From the NCBI RefSeq assembly GCF_002234615.1, contig NZ_NMQW01000015.1, positions 1 through 64,000 on the forward strand: a DNA stretch of 64,000 bases, read 5' to 3'. The notes below the pieces were generated by a model. It did no database searches and was not told the DNA's origin. It saw nothing but the letters and a program-made list of their open reading frames with translations. Both the position numbers and the translations under genes were made by a program. Shown piece by piece: positions 1 through 11,032 of this stretch; the stretch's first letter is position 1; each line of letters begins with the position of its first letter. This DNA comes from Paenibacillus rigui (GTDB lineage: Bacteria; Bacillota; Bacilli; Paenibacillales; NBRC-103111).

Positions 1-93
1 GTAACTTCACCCGAAGGTGAAATCCGCTCGACTTGCATGTATTAGGCACGCCGCCAGCGTTCGTCCTGAGCCAGGATCAAACTCTCCATTAAA
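1..93 (-). rRNA. 16S ribosomal RNA, 5' end only (partial)
   Basis: Read on the minus strand this begins with the universal 16S start (AGAGTTTGATCCTGGCTCAG), followed by the conserved ACGAACGCTGGCGGCG block and the first variable loop. Only about 93 bases of the 5' end lie in the window; the gene runs off the left edge. The AATGGAGAGTTTGAT variant and the short V1 loop fit Paenibacillus-like Bacillota. The exact mature 5' end is an estimate. Confidence 0.97.
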
Positions 94-190
94 GTTGTAG
101 TCCAACGCAAGCGTTGACTACCATAACAGAGCTTGTCTTAAGCTCAAAAATGCTGACTTGCTTGTATTTCTTAATGGCATTCAACCATCA

Positions 191-211
191 TTTGTTTAGT
201 TTTCAAAGAGC
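191..211 (-). promoter_or_regulatory. rRNA leader boxA antitermination element
   Basis: On the minus strand the leader reads GCTCTTTGAAAACTAAAC, which is the boxA of Bacillus-type rRNA leaders, where NusB and ribosomal protein S10 assemble the antitermination complex. It lies about 100 nt before the 16S start and downstream of two promoters, as expected. Confidence 0.85.
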
Positions 212-257
212 TTTCGTTGCTTCTAACTCCATCACTCTTTTGCCGTGACAAGAATAT

Positions 258-286
258 ATCTTATCAGATTTTCAAGTGAATTGCAA
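258..286 (-). promoter_or_regulatory. rRNA operon promoter P2
   Basis: Minus-strand TTGCAA (281-286), a 17-bp spacer and TAAGAT (258-263) form a sigma-A-type promoter about 165 bp before the 16S gene. It is the proximal one of two tandem promoters, the usual arrangement for rRNA operons in Bacillota. Confidence 0.7.
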
Positions 287-355
287 CTGTTTTTTATTTA
301 TTTCTTTTTCTTCGTCATCCTCTGAAGCTTGTCTGTCTCAGCGGCGACAAAAAAT

Positions 356-385
356 AATGTACCACAAATCATGTGTGATATGCAA
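356..385 (-). promoter_or_regulatory. rRNA operon promoter P1
   Basis: Minus-strand TTGCAT (380-385), an 18-bp spacer and TACATT (356-361) form a second sigma-A-type promoter about 100 bp upstream of P2. The region around it (300-480) holds no gene. Confidence 0.55.
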
Positions 386-464
386 CACTTTTTTAAAAAA
401 GTTCGTGAAGCCGGTTTTTCATCCCAACTCATCACGATAATTAAAAGTGAAATAAACACTTTGC

Positions 465-2655
<2,191 letters not shown>

Positions 2656-2724
2656 CCATGCGGGGACAGGCTTGCTGTTTCGGCTGCACATCAGCCAGGC
2701 ATGGCCGTCAGCTTGCTTCTCGCC

Positions 2725-5079
2725 TTAGCTTTCTTTGGTAATCGGCGCGAATTTCGCAAGCAGCCGCTTCACGCCGACTGGCGCCGGGAAGGCAATCTGC
2801 AGCTCAGTGTCGTCACCCGAGCCCTTGATGGCCACCACGGTGCCGGTGCCCCATTTGCCATGGGCTACTTTGTCGCCCATGCGGTAGTCGGTGGCCGGCT
2901 TCGCGGCGGCACCGGAGGCTGCGGCGGGCCGTACGGCGCCCGCCGTGGCGGCTCCGCCGGCCGCCGTAGGCCGGAAGCCGGCGGCTTTAGCCGGCGCGGC
3001 AGAGCCGGCCGCGCCGAAGCCTCCAGCGGCACCGAAGCTGCCGCCGCTGCCGTAGCGGCTCTCGCGTCCGCCGCGCGAGAGGCCGCCCATCGAGGAGCGA
3101 CCGCCGATGACGCCCGGCGTCACGAGCTCGAGGAGCTCCTCGGGAATCTCCGTCAGGAACCGGGACGGAGCGTTCATGTTCGTGCGCCCGAATAAGGTGC
3201 GCATGCGGGCACAAGTCAGGAACAGCTCCTGTTCCGCCCGGGTAATGCCTACGTAAGCAAGGCGGCGTTCCTCTTCGAGCTCTTCATTGTCGTTCGAGGC
3301 CCGCGAATGTGGGAAGACGCCTTCCTCCATGCCAATGATGAAGACAACAGGGAACTCCAGTCCCTTCGCACTGTGCATCGTCATAAGCACGACGGAGTTG
3401 TTGGCATCCGCCTGCTCCTCCGCAGCATTGTTCATCGAATCGATATCCGCGATAAGCGCCAGGTCCGTCAGAAATGAAACGAGGGATTTATCCTCATTGC
3501 GCTTCTCGAAATCCATCGTTACGGACAAGAACTCATCAATGTTCTCCAGGCGAGCGGTCGCCTCAATCGTTTTTTCCCGCTGCAGCTCCATCCGGTACTC
3601 GGTAAGCTCCAGCATTTTCTCCGTCAGCTCGGTCACCGACAAGTAATCGACCATCCGGTTCAGGTTGTCGATCATCTCGCGGAAGTCTGCCAGTGCATGC
3701 TTCGCCTTCGTTCCGATCTCCAGCCCATCGACTTCATCAAGCATTTCGAACATCGAAATGCCGCGGCGCCCTGCCGCTTCTGCCAAGCGGTCCACGGTTG
3801 TATCCCCAATGCCCCGCTTCGGCACATTGACGATCCGTACAAAACTGATATCGTCGGTCGGATTGGAAATTAACCGCAGATAAGCAAGAATATCCTTAAT
3901 CTCTTTGCGGTCATAGAACTTGATGCCGCCGACAATTTGATACGGAATGTCCGACTTGATCAAAATTTCCTCGATCACCCGGGACTGGGCGTTCGTCCGG
4001 TAGAGGATGGCGTGATCGCTGAACCTTTTTCCGTTCGTTCTTACATTCTTATTAATTTCATTCGTAACAAAGTACCCTTCCTCATGCTCGGAATCGGCCT
4101 GGTAGAGCCGAATTTTGGGTCCGTCGTCTTTGCTTGTCCACAAATTTTTGGCCCGGCGTCCCGCATTGTTGGCGATCACTTTGTTGGCGGCATTCAATAT
4201 ATTGGAAGTGGAACGATAATTTTGCTCGAGCAAAATGGTCGTCGCCTTCGGATAGTCTTTTTCAAAGTTCAGGATGTTGCTGATATCGGCGCCGCGCCAG
4301 CGGTAGATGGACTGGTCGCTGTCCCCGACGACGCAAATGCGCTTGTGTTTGTCCGCGAGCATCAGGCAGAGCATGTACTGGGCCCGGTTCGTATCCTGGT
4401 ATTCATCCACGTGAATGTACTGAAATTTATTCTGGTAAAATTCCAATACCTCCGGCACTTCCTTAAACAGCTGGATCGTCTGCATGATCAGATCGTCAAA
4501 ATCAAGCGAGTTGTTGAATTTCAGTTTTTTCTGATACAGCTTGTATACTTTGGCTACGATCCCGTCGAAATAGTCGCCGATCAAGTTTTCCAGCATCTCC
4601 GGCGTCTTGAGTTCGTTCTTTGCCGTACTGATGGCCGCCTGAACGGACTTCGGCTCAAACTTTTTGACGTCGATGTTCAACTCTTTCATACAGTTCTTCA
4701 CCACCGACAGCTGATCCCCTGAATCCAAAATGGTGAAATTCGAGGTAAAGCCGATCCGGGTAATATCTTTACGCAGGATCCGCACGCACATGGAGTGGAA
4801 GGTGGATACCCAAATATCCTGACCTCCCGGGCCTACGAGCTTGCTCACCCGCTCCTGCATTTCGCGTGCCGCCTTGTTGGTAAAAGTAATCGCAAGAATG
4901 GCCCATGGCGGGGCTTTGCGCGTCGCAATTAAATAAGCGATCCGGTGCGTCAGCACGCGGGTCTTGCCGCTTCCCGCTCCCGCCATAATAAGCAGCGGTC
5001 CGTCGACGGTTTCGACGGCTTGCTTTTGCTGCGGGTTCAACGTTTGTATCGAAGCAAATATATCCACATGTTCATTCAT
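2725..5079 (-). CDS. pcrA: ATP-dependent DNA helicase PcrA (UvrD/Rep family)
   Basis: Superfamily 1A 3'-5' helicase acting in repair, rolling-circle replication and removal of recombination or transcription complexes. The 784-residue product carries Walker A GAGSGKT (residues 34-40), Walker B VDEYQDTN (224-231) and the later helicase motifs ([32 protein letters not shown]). Residues about 654-730 are an unusually long Gly/Ala/Ser-rich linker before the C-terminal Tudor-like RNA polymerase-interaction domain ([16 protein letters not shown] onward). The linker is much more GC-rich than the rest of the gene. Start ATG at 5079 with GGAGAG upstream; 27 bp after pcrB. Confidence 0.97.
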   Translation of the reverse strand: MNEHVDIFASIQTLNPQQKQAVETVDGPLLIMAGAGSGKTRVLTHRIAYLIATRKAPPWAILAITFTNKAAREMQERVSKLVGPGGQDIWVSTFHSMCVRILRKDITRIGFTSNFTILDSGDQLSVVKNCMKELNIDVKKFEPKSVQAAISTAKNELKTPEMLENLIGDYFDGIVAKVYKLYQKKLKFNNSLDFDDLIMQTIQLFKEVPEVLEFYQNKFQYIHVDEYQDTNRAQYMLCLMLADKHKRICVVGDSDQSIYRWRGADISNILNFEKDYPKATTILLEQNYRSTSNILNAANKVIANNAGRRAKNLWTSKDDGPKIRLYQADSEHEEGYFVTNEINKNVRTNGKRFSDHAILYRTNAQSRVIEEILIKSDIPYQIVGGIKFYDRKEIKDILAYLRLISNPTDDISFVRIVNVPKRGIGDTTVDRLAEAAGRRGISMFEMLDEVDGLEIGTKAKHALADFREMIDNLNRMVDYLSVTELTEKMLELTEYRMELQREKTIEATARLENIDEFLSVTMDFEKRNEDKSLVSFLTDLALIADIDSMNNAAEEQADANNSVVLMTMHSAKGLEFPVVFIIGMEEGVFPHSRASNDNEELEEERRLAYVGITRAEQELFLTCARMRTLFGRTNMNAPSRFLTEIPEELLELVTPGVIGGRSSMGGLSRGGRESRYGSGGSFGAAGGFGAAGSAAPAKAAGFRPTAAGGAATAGAVRPAAASGAAAKPATDYRMGDKVAHGKWGTGTVVAIKGSGDDTELQIAFPAPVGVKRLLAKFAPITKES

Positions 5080-5106
5080 CGTAGTCTCTCCTAACCCTTC
5101 CCCATA

Positions 5107-5817
5107 TTATGACGGCTGATGGGCACGCACGTCCCGTACCGCCTGAACCGTGGCCAGCGCCTGCTCCGGCTGCTCATATACGGCATTGCCGACCACAACG
5201 GTATGCGCCGCCTCCGCCGCTTGTCTGGCTTTATCCGGGCTGTCAATCCCGCCGCCGTAAAAAATCCGGGCCTGGTGCAGCAGGTCCCTCATCCGTTTCA
5301 CTAGCGCCATGTCCCCGAAAGCACCGCTGTATTCTATATACAAAATCGGGCAGTGCAGCAGCCGATCCGCCATGCGGGCATAAGCTTCCACATCTTTGAT
5401 ATCGAGCGCAGTGTCCGCCTGTGTCATCTTCGCCGCGGTAGATTCCCCGTTTAAAATAACATAACCCTCGGTCATCACCTGGTTCCAATCCAGAATGGCC
5501 CCGTACTCGCGAAGTGCCTTCTGGTGATTCCCCACGATCCACTGCGGGTCGCGGGCGTTAAGAACCATGGGGATAAAAAATAAATCGAAGCCAGGTGCAA
5601 TCGCGTCCTGGTCCGAAATTTCAAGCACGCAAGGCACCTCGTACCTGCGGATACGCGACATCAAATCGACCGTATTGTCAAAGGTCACTCCCGTGGATCC
5701 GCCTACTATAATGGCATCCGTTCCAGATAAACAAATCCGCTCCAACCATTCGTCGGACAGCTCTTTATCCGGATCCAGCTTAAATACATGACTCCATGTT
5801 GTTACATCCAAATGCAA
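5107..5817 (-). CDS. pcrB: Heptaprenylglyceryl phosphate synthase PcrB
   Basis: TIM-barrel prenyltransferase that joins heptaprenyl diphosphate to sn-glycerol-1-phosphate, the first step to the archaeal-type ether lipids made in small amounts by Bacillota. The 236-residue protein has the family's phosphate-binding signatures: IIVGGSTGV near residue 37, the central LYIEYSGAFGD and the C-terminal FYGGGIDSPDKA and VVVGNAVYE. The start is a TTG at 5817, chosen because GGAGG lies 9 nt upstream and the next in-frame ATGs are far inside. First gene of the pcrB-pcrA-ligA operon, with a sigma-A promoter about 135 bp upstream. Confidence 0.93.
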   Translation of the reverse strand: MHLDVTTWSHVFKLDPDKELSDEWLERICLSGTDAIIVGGSTGVTFDNTVDLMSRIRRYEVPCVLEISDQDAIAPGFDLFFIPMVLNARDPQWIVGNHQKALREYGAILDWNQVMTEGYVILNGESTAAKMTQADTALDIKDVEAYARMADRLLHCPILYIEYSGAFGDMALVKRMRDLLHQARIFYGGGIDSPDKARQAAEAAHTVVVGNAVYEQPEQALATVQAVRDVRAHQPS

Positions 5818-5952
5818 AGGTGACAGCCTCCGTTCTATTGCATTGCACGAGCGGCGCCGACTTCATAAGCCTAAACTTCCGTCCCGCTCTAAAGTCATTC
5901 CTTCCGCTTCTTCCAAGCTCGCTTGCCTGTCTCATTCGGCACCTATGGGAAT

Positions 5953-5981
5953 AGTCTATGCTACCATGGATACTGTGTCAA
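5953..5981 (-). promoter_or_regulatory. Promoter of the pcrB-pcrA-ligA operon
   Basis: Minus-strand TTGACA (5976-5981), a 17-bp spacer and TAGACT (5953-5958) give a near-consensus sigma-A promoter with an untranslated leader of roughly 130 nt before pcrB. Between 5982 and 6188 I see no gene or other signal. Confidence 0.7.
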
Positions 5982-6188
5982 ATGAGTTATGCACCCTTTT
6001 TTGGATCGGTTGAAAGGTAATTTTTGTTACGCTGCAGAGCAGGCCGAGGCAGGGCAGAATCCGGCAGTGATGAAGGTCGTTAAAGGGCCATGTCAGGGGA
6101 GGGAGGTGCCTTAGGGCTGTACCCTTTCTTGCAAATCACACAGGCACCAGCTCGCTGGCATAACTTATGCAGGGTGTTTTTCTTACGC

Positions 6189-6223
6189 AAAAAATCCCCC
6201 GCAGGCAGCTCCCTGCGGGGGAT
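6189..6223 (-). terminator. Terminator after the coat-protein operon
   Basis: A 12-bp GC-rich stem (ATCCCCCGCAGG / CCTGCGGGGGAT) with a 6-nt loop is followed on the minus strand by TTTTTT. It ends transcription from the two coat-like genes to its right. Confidence 0.9.
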
Positions 6224-6266
6224 GGTTGGTTATCACCAGCTGTAAAGATTGGGTACTCTTTTACAG

Positions 6267-7187
6267 TTAGTATTTGCTGTTGTGGTTGTTGGCCTTCTCC
6301 GTGGAAATACTGGAGGTTACGCTGCTATCGGATTCGTCCGAGGCGCTCCAGTTATAGCTGTTCCCTCCACGGGATTCGCCTGCACTGCTTTCTGCACTCC
6401 AATTGAAGCTGTTTCCTCCACGAGGCTCGGTTGCCGAGGTATAGCTATCTTGCGACCCTTTGGACGCCGTGCTGCTGCTGAAGTTATTGTTGAAGCTGCT
6501 TCCGAAGCTTCCGGTGTAGCTCTGTGGCGATGTTGTCGATGCAGACTTTGCGGTACTGGCCATAGAGCCCGCATTGCCCGTGACAGAGCTGACGAAGCCT
6601 GGGCTTAATGTCGAGCCCGGCCCCGGGCTATAGCTGGGATTGCCATATCCTTGGCTGTAGCTGCCGGCCGATGATCCGCTTGTGCTGCTCTGGCCTGTGG
6701 TGCCATAGCCCTGCTGGCCATAGCCATACCCTTGTTGACCGAAGCCTTGTCCTGCTGATGTGGTCATCGGCTGGTAAGCGCTTGGCTGGAAGGCTGTGTT
6801 AGCCTGGTGCTGTGGATACGGTGCTGCTTGCGCCGCTTGGGCGAAGCCACCCTGAATCGCCTGCTGCACCAAGCCTTGCAGCTGCTCGGCCTTTTGCACT
6901 TGTTGTTGAAGCTCCTGGCCGATTTCCTGAGGGTTAGCCATTTTCACTGACCCGTAGCCGTTCAGCTGGGAAAGCACATCGAACAATTCTCCCTGCTGCT
7001 GCATCGTTTTCTGAGATAAGGCTTGGAAGGTTTGACGAATCACCGGATGCGTCGCTTCCAGAGCCGCAGTCGTATACTCACGAGCCGCACGTTTCAACTC
7101 GGATAAAATCAGATTTCCCCAATCCTGCTCTTGTATCAGGGCGGATGCTTGCTGGGACATGCTGCCGAATGAAGTTTGTTGATACAT
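6267..7187 (-). CDS. Spore coat protein, CotF-like, with low-complexity tail
   Basis: The 306-residue product starts with a roughly 110-residue helical domain like the coat protein F family (ILSELKRAAREYTTAALEAT, then LSQKTMQQQGELFDVLSQLN), a ferritin-like bundle common in spore coat proteins. From about residue 125 it becomes a low-complexity Gln/Gly/Tyr/Ser tail with GYGQQGYG repeats and two copies of an RGGNS(F/Y)NWSA motif. The start is ATG 7187 with AAGGAGGTG upstream; in-frame codons further upstream have no ribosome binding site. It follows the small coat-like gene by 25 bp and shares its operon and terminator. Structural role in the spore surface is inferred from the family. Confidence 0.75.
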   Translation of the reverse strand: MYQQTSFGSMSQQASALIQEQDWGNLILSELKRAAREYTTAALEATHPVIRQTFQALSQKTMQQQGELFDVLSQLNGYGSVKMANPQEIGQELQQQVQKAEQLQGLVQQAIQGGFAQAAQAAPYPQHQANTAFQPSAYQPMTTSAGQGFGQQGYGYGQQGYGTTGQSSTSGSSAGSYSQGYGNPSYSPGPGSTLSPGFVSSVTGNAGSMASTAKSASTTSPQSYTGSFGSSFNNNFSSSTASKGSQDSYTSATEPRGGNSFNWSAESSAGESRGGNSYNWSASDESDSSVTSSISTEKANNHNSKY

Positions 7188-7212
7188 TGTCTCGCACCTC
7201 CTTATATGTTCA

Positions 7213-7449
7213 TTAATGGGCCATCTGGGTATGCTGCTGCAAAGTTCGGAGCAGTTGATCCGTATGCTGCAGGCGGTCCTGAGCAATATGCGTCATTTTT
7301 TGCTTCAGCTGAGGCGTGTGGCAAGCGGAAATCGCTTGTGCGGCCATTTTGGCCAGCAATTCTTCATTTTTCAAGCAATCGGTTATGTAGGACAGTTCCT
7401 TGGAGCTAACCGTGTTCATGCCTTGCTGCTGCGCTTGTTGAGTAAACAT
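7213..7449 (-). CDS. Small CotF-like spore coat protein
   Basis: A 78-residue all-helical protein (SKELSYITDCLKNEELLAKM...HTPQLKQKMTHIAQDRLQH) that looks like the isolated helical half of a CotF-type coat domain. The start ATG at 7449 has AGGAGGG upstream; upstream in-frame codons belong to the leader. It precedes the larger CotF-like gene by 25 bp, and such short/long coat F pairs are common in spore formers. Function is inferred from fold and context only. Confidence 0.7.
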   Translation of the reverse strand: MFTQQAQQQGMNTVSSKELSYITDCLKNEELLAKMAAQAISACHTPQLKQKMTHIAQDRLQHTDQLLRTLQQHTQMAH

Positions 7450-7601
7450 CGAGAACCCTCCTTTCGTTTTGACAAAATTAGGTTGCCCAGTTTGTGGAAA
7501 ACTATTTATGAACAAAGGAAAAAATTGCGATTCACGCTGCAGCGTACACAAACAAAAACTCACGACCTGACACGGCCGTGAGTTTGGCAGTTTGAAAGCT
7601 T

Positions 7602-7715
7602 TTATCCATTAATTACAGTGCCCCCATTAATATGAAGAAACTGTCCTGACATGTACGAGGCATCATCCGAGGCTAACTTCCTAAAGAGAACGAAACAGGC
7701 AATCGGGGCAGGCAA
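7602..7715 (-). pseudogene. C-terminal remnant of a short-chain dehydrogenase/reductase
   Basis: The minus strand encodes, without a start codon or the N-terminal three quarters, the typical end of an SDR enzyme: a LASDDASYMSGQ segment followed by LHINGGTVING and a TAA stop. In intact SDR enzymes (FabG-like) this segment follows the catalytic Tyr/Lys region and ends the protein. Upstream of position 7715 the frame gives no SDR-like sequence, so I read it as a decayed gene. A stem (about 7562-7580) lies just beyond its end on the minus strand. Confidence 0.6.
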
Positions 7716-7758
7716 ATCCATGTGCTACGGCTTAGGCAGCTTGGCCTGCTCATGCAAA

Positions 7759-7846
7759 TCAGCCCTTCGCTTAAATAAGCGAGGGCTGACGATATAGAAA
7801 CGCAGTCGGGTAGGCGAACTGTCTGCCCAGATGCAGATACCCTACC
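7759..7846 (-). other. Two stem-loops downstream of the repeat protein gene
   Basis: In the 275 bp after the gene at 7878 there is a nested hairpin (GGTAGG / CCTACC arms at 7809-7814 and 7841-7846 enclosing GCAGA/TCTGC) and a 15-bp stem with one bulge (TCAGCCCTTCGCTTA against TAAGCGAGGGCTGA, 7759-7789). Neither has a strong T run, so they are weak terminators or mRNA 3' structures. Confidence 0.4.
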
Positions 7847-7877
7847 ACGTACTACGCAGTTTTCACGGAGGGCCTTC

Positions 7878-8954
7878 TTACTGAGCTGCAGAAGAAGCAG
7901 CGGCAGCGCCTTCTTCCGTACGCGGCTGTTTTTTACTGTCCACCATCTTCGTAATTTGATCCGTCAAGCTGTCTTTGATCTGACTGATGAGGGAATCCTT
8001 GCTGATGCCTTTGGCTTCGGCAATTTCAGCAAGCGATTTGCCCGCCTTCAACTCGGTTTGCAGCTCTTCCTTGGTTAGTCCAAGAAGGGTAGCCAAGTTC
8101 TCTTGGTTGCCGAAGAAACCGCCGCCTTTGCCATGCTCGCCACCGAAGCCTCCAGGACCGCCTTTACCAATGCCTGCGTTCTCAATTTCCTTCTTCAAGC
8201 GATCGGACAAATTCTCCTTGCGCTTGTCCGCCTGATCCTGCGTCAACTTGCCTGCCGTTACCTCCGCATCGATAGCTGCGGTTTCGGCCGCTACCAATTT
8301 AGCCAAAAAGTCGTCTTCACTTAAGGAGGCTTTCTCCTGAGCGATTTGCGCTAATGTTTTGCCGGCCTTCAGCTCGTCTTGAATGACACTTTGTTCCACG
8401 CCAAGAATCGTTGCCGCTTCTTCAACAAGTTTCCCTCCGCCGCGCGGACCCCCTTCGGGACCGCCGCCAGGACCGCCGAAGCCGCCTTTACCCATCCCGG
8501 TGTTCTCGATTTCCTTCTTCAACCGATCCGACAGGTTCTCCTTGCGCTTGTCCGCCTGTTCCTGAGTTAACTTGCCTGCTGTTACGTCTGCATCGATAGC
8601 AGCGGTTTCAGCCGCTACCAATTTGGCCAGAAAGTCCTCTTCACTTAAGGAGGCTTTCTCCTGAGCGATTTGCGCTAACGTTTTGCCGGCCTTCAGCTCA
8701 TCTTGAATGACGCTTTGTTCCACGCCGAGAATTGTTGCCGTTTTAGAGAGGAGTGGGCCGCCGCCGCGGATGCCCATGCCCCCCTGACGGTTGCCGAATT
8801 GGCCTTTGCCGTCTGTCGATTTATTCTGAACAGATGCCGATGCTGCATCCGCTGCGTTGGCTTGAGGAGTGTATAAACTTCCGACGAGGCCGCCTCCAAG
8901 TAAAAAGCTTGCTGCAATTGTACCTGTGATCATTTTTTTGCCGAATGGTTTCAT
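7878..8954 (-). CDS. Secreted protein of duplicated helical repeats
   Basis: A 358-residue protein of unknown function with a clear signal peptide (hydrophobic residues 9-27, cleavage near ANA-AD at about residue 35). The mature part holds two almost identical blocks of about 85 residues (LGVEQSVIQDELKAGKTLAQ ... DKRKENLSDRLKKEIEN) separated by a Gly-rich linker, then a third, shorter related unit (LGLTKEELQTELKAGKSLAE). The duplication is also nearly perfect in DNA (about 8182-8414 and 8503-8735), so it is recent or kept similar by recombination. The tail is Ala/Ser-rich. Start ATG 8954 with GGAGG 7 nt upstream. No enzyme motif is visible; a structural or surface role is possible. Confidence 0.85.
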   Translation of the reverse strand: MKPFGKKMITGTIAASFLLGGGLVGSLYTPQANAADAASASVQNKSTDGKGQFGNRQGGMGIRGGGPLLSKTATILGVEQSVIQDELKAGKTLAQIAQEKASLSEEDFLAKLVAAETAAIDADVTAGKLTQEQADKRKENLSDRLKKEIENTGMGKGGFGGPGGGPEGGPRGGGKLVEEAATILGVEQSVIQDELKAGKTLAQIAQEKASLSEDDFLAKLVAAETAAIDAEVTAGKLTQDQADKRKENLSDRLKKEIENAGIGKGGPGGFGGEHGKGGGFFGNQENLATLLGLTKEELQTELKAGKSLAEIAEAKGISKDSLISQIKDSLTDQITKMVDSKKQPRTEEGAAAASSAAQ

Positions 8955-9049
8955 AATGATTCCTCCACCTTTTTGTTAGGATTGTTCCTTACAATTCAAA
9001 GTATATAGGCGTTAACTTAAACTGGCATGAATTTCCGCTGAATGTTAAC

Positions 9050-9079
9050 TGAGCGTTTCCTTAATAAACGATGAGCGTT
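9050..9079 (-). promoter_or_regulatory. Direct repeat upstream of the repeat protein gene
   Basis: The octamer AACGCTCA occurs twice on the minus strand (9050-9057 and 9072-9079), exactly 22 bp apart, i.e. two helical turns, about 100 bp before the start of the secreted repeat protein. A TATACT-like -10 lies between them and the gene with no good -35, which suits an activator-dependent promoter. The regulator is unknown. Confidence 0.35.
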
Positions 9080-9098
9080 TACTGCTGTCCGTAAGCAG

Positions 9099-10286
9099 CT
9101 ATCCCTCTACCTTTTTCGGGGCCGCCATTGCAAAGCTCCCCATCCATCCTTTTCCGACCAGCACCGCAGTCAAGAACAGGATCCCGCTAGTCAGAAATAG
9201 CAGTGTGAACGAACCGTGGGCATACAAAACAGAACCAAGCATCGGGCCAAGCGCCATTCCCAAATACCTGACCAAGTTATACACGCCGATTGCAGTAGCC
9301 CTCTCTTCCGAAAAGAGCTCCGTTAAGATTACGGAAGGCATGGACATCGTTAAGCCCATTGCAAAACCAAACAAGCAAACCGCTAAAATCAAAAACGATA
9401 GAGAAGACATCGCAGTAAAAGCAAACAGGATAACCGTGAGCGCGTGGAGCAAGAAAGAATAAAAAAGGGCTCTTCGGTTGCCAAAATAGTTCTGTATCCA
9501 CGTACCTAGCTTGATACTAGTAATAGAGCAGCCGGACAAGGAGAGAAGCACTACCCCCGTCTGGGCAGGCATGAAGTGATAAAGTTGGCTCAGCATTTGG
9601 GGTAAAAATACTAAAAATACAAAGTAGGCAAAACATTGAACAAAGCCGTAAAGAAGGATCGTACCGCTTATCGGATGTTTTGCGATTACACTAAAGTTTG
9701 TCAGACTGAACCTTCGTTGGCCTGAGTGCTCAGGCTTGGTCTCTGGAAGCACGGCTGCACTCACAGCCCATACTGCCAAAACGAGCACGGCAAGAAAAAT
9801 AAACGCCCCTTGATAGCCGTAGTGCTGTCCGATAATCCCCCCAATAAGAGGTCCGATAGCAGGAGCAAGCATAAGGACGAGTTGATATGTCCCCATCCCC
9901 TTGGCACGGTCTTTCCCTTGAAACAAATCACCAATGACGGCTGCTGCAACTACAGGAATGACCGCCGAGCTGATGCCTTGGAGCAATCGAAAACAAAGCA
10001 ATTGCCAAACGGAAGGCGCAAAAGCACATCCTAAGGAGGCGGCAGCATAGACGATAAGAGCAGGAAGAAGAATTTTTCTCCTGCCCTTTCTGTCAGCTAA
10101 AGGACCGAAAACGATTTGCATCACGGCAAGAGCCATTGTAAAAAGCGAGACGGATAAATTAACCATGTAACCGGTCGTATGCAGATGCTGTTCAACTTGT
10201 CCGAGCAAGGGGGAATACAAATTCTGGCCTAACGAGCCGACAAACGCACTAAAACCAATTAAGTAAAGAATAAAGCGCAGCTTCAT
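9099..10286 (-). CDS. MFS drug/metabolite exporter, Bcr/CflA-like (DHA1)
   Basis: A 395-residue major facilitator with 12 predicted membrane helices and the motif A loop between helices 2 and 3 (GPLADRKGRRKILL, about residue 62). The N-terminal half resembles Bcr/CflA-type proton antiporters (RLLQGISSAVIP, MGTYQLVLMLAPAIGPLIGG). It is transcribed divergently from a TetR-family regulator, and its promoter carries the two operator palindromes, so it is very likely the regulated target. Substrate cannot be read from sequence. Start ATG 10286 with AGAGGAG 8 nt upstream. Confidence 0.88.
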   Translation of the reverse strand: MKLRFILYLIGFSAFVGSLGQNLYSPLLGQVEQHLHTTGYMVNLSVSLFTMALAVMQIVFGPLADRKGRRKILLPALIVYAAASLGCAFAPSVWQLLCFRLLQGISSAVIPVVAAAVIGDLFQGKDRAKGMGTYQLVLMLAPAIGPLIGGIIGQHYGYQGAFIFLAVLVLAVWAVSAAVLPETKPEHSGQRRFSLTNFSVIAKHPISGTILLYGFVQCFAYFVFLVFLPQMLSQLYHFMPAQTGVVLLSLSGCSITSIKLGTWIQNYFGNRRALFYSFLLHALTVILFAFTAMSSLSFLILAVCLFGFAMGLTMSMPSVILTELFSEERATAIGVYNLVRYLGMALGPMLGSVLYAHGSFTLLFLTSGILFLTAVLVGKGWMGSFAMAAPKKVEG

Positions 10287-10317
10287 AGAGCAGCTCCTCT
10301 CTTTCGTTTTTATTTAA

Positions 10318-10376
10318 TGACTGACTATCAGTCAATAATTGCTTTTATTGTACTTCATTGACTGTGAGTCAGTCAA
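10318..10376. promoter_or_regulatory. Pair of TetR-type operators between MFS and TetR genes
   Basis: Two inverted repeats of the same consensus TGACTGACTNNCAGTCA lie in opposite orientation at 10318-10334 and 10359-10375. The second overlaps the -35 elements of both divergent promoters and the first lies downstream of the MFS -10, so binding by the adjacent TetR protein would repress both genes. Confidence 0.8.
10347..10376 (-). promoter_or_regulatory. Promoter of the MFS gene
   Basis: Minus-strand TTGACT (10371-10376), an 18-bp spacer and TACAAT (10347-10352), about 60 bp before the MFS start. Its -35 lies inside the second operator. Confidence 0.6.
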
Positions 10377-10386
10377 CACGTAAAAT
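10358..10386 (+). promoter_or_regulatory. Promoter of the TetR gene
   Basis: TTGACT (10358-10363), a 17-bp spacer and TAAAAT (10381-10386), 32 bp before the TetR start. The second operator covers the -35 and spacer, so the regulator should repress itself. Confidence 0.6.
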
Positions 10387-10418
10387 GAAAATAAAAACAT
10401 AAGAGGGGTACCTTACCG

Positions 10419-11018
10419 ATGCCACGAATATCTAAAGATCCTGAAGTCAGACGTGCTGAAATTATGGACATGGCCATGGAGCTTTTTGCGGAGAAAGGCT
10501 TCGACGAAACGGCTGTAAGCGATATTGTGAAAAGAGTCGGCGTGGCACAGGGAACATTTTATTATTACTTTAAGACCAAACAAGAGCTTATGATTGCCAT
10601 CATGGAACGCTCCATGGAGGAACAGATGGAGTTTATCCAATCCGTCGCCGATAATAAAAGCTTGTCTTCCCGGAATAAATTGGATGCCATTTTGTTCGAT
10701 AAGCCCCATCATTCGGCTAGTTATATCAAAATGTTGGAATTCGTCCATCATGAGAGCAATGCCTGGATTCACCAAAAGCTAGTCATAAACAAAACAGGCC
10801 GAACCCTGCCTTATGTTGTTAAAATCCTGGAGCAAGGCAACAAGGAAGGAAGCTTCCATGTGCAATCCCTTCAAGAAACGGCGGAATTTCTTGTGACCGC
10901 GCTGAATTTCATGATGGACCCCGGTTTTTTCCAATGGACAGAGGAGGAGAAGGAGGAAAAAATAAAGAAGATGAAGCCATTGATCGGACGGTTGCTAGGC
11001 GAGGGTTTGAGGAGATAA
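10419..11018 (+). CDS. TetR-family transcriptional regulator
   Basis: A 199-residue one-component repressor. Residues about 10-55 form the TetR helix-turn-helix (IMDMAMELFAEKGFDETAVS, then VGVAQGTFYYYFKTKQEL); the rest is the all-helical ligand and dimer domain, which is not similar enough to a known one to name an inducer. It lies divergent to an MFS exporter and two matching operators sit between them, the usual drug-sensing pair: ligand binding would release the repressor and switch on efflux. Start ATG 10419 follows AGAGGGG. Confidence 0.9.
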   Translation: MPRISKDPEVRRAEIMDMAMELFAEKGFDETAVSDIVKRVGVAQGTFYYYFKTKQELMIAIMERSMEEQMEFIQSVADNKSLSSRNKLDAILFDKPHHSASYIKMLEFVHHESNAWIHQKLVINKTGRTLPYVVKILEQGNKEGSFHVQSLQETAEFLVTALNFMMDPGFFQWTEEEKEEKIKKMKPLIGRLLGEGLRR

Positions 11019-11032
11019 TTTAACATAAAAAA

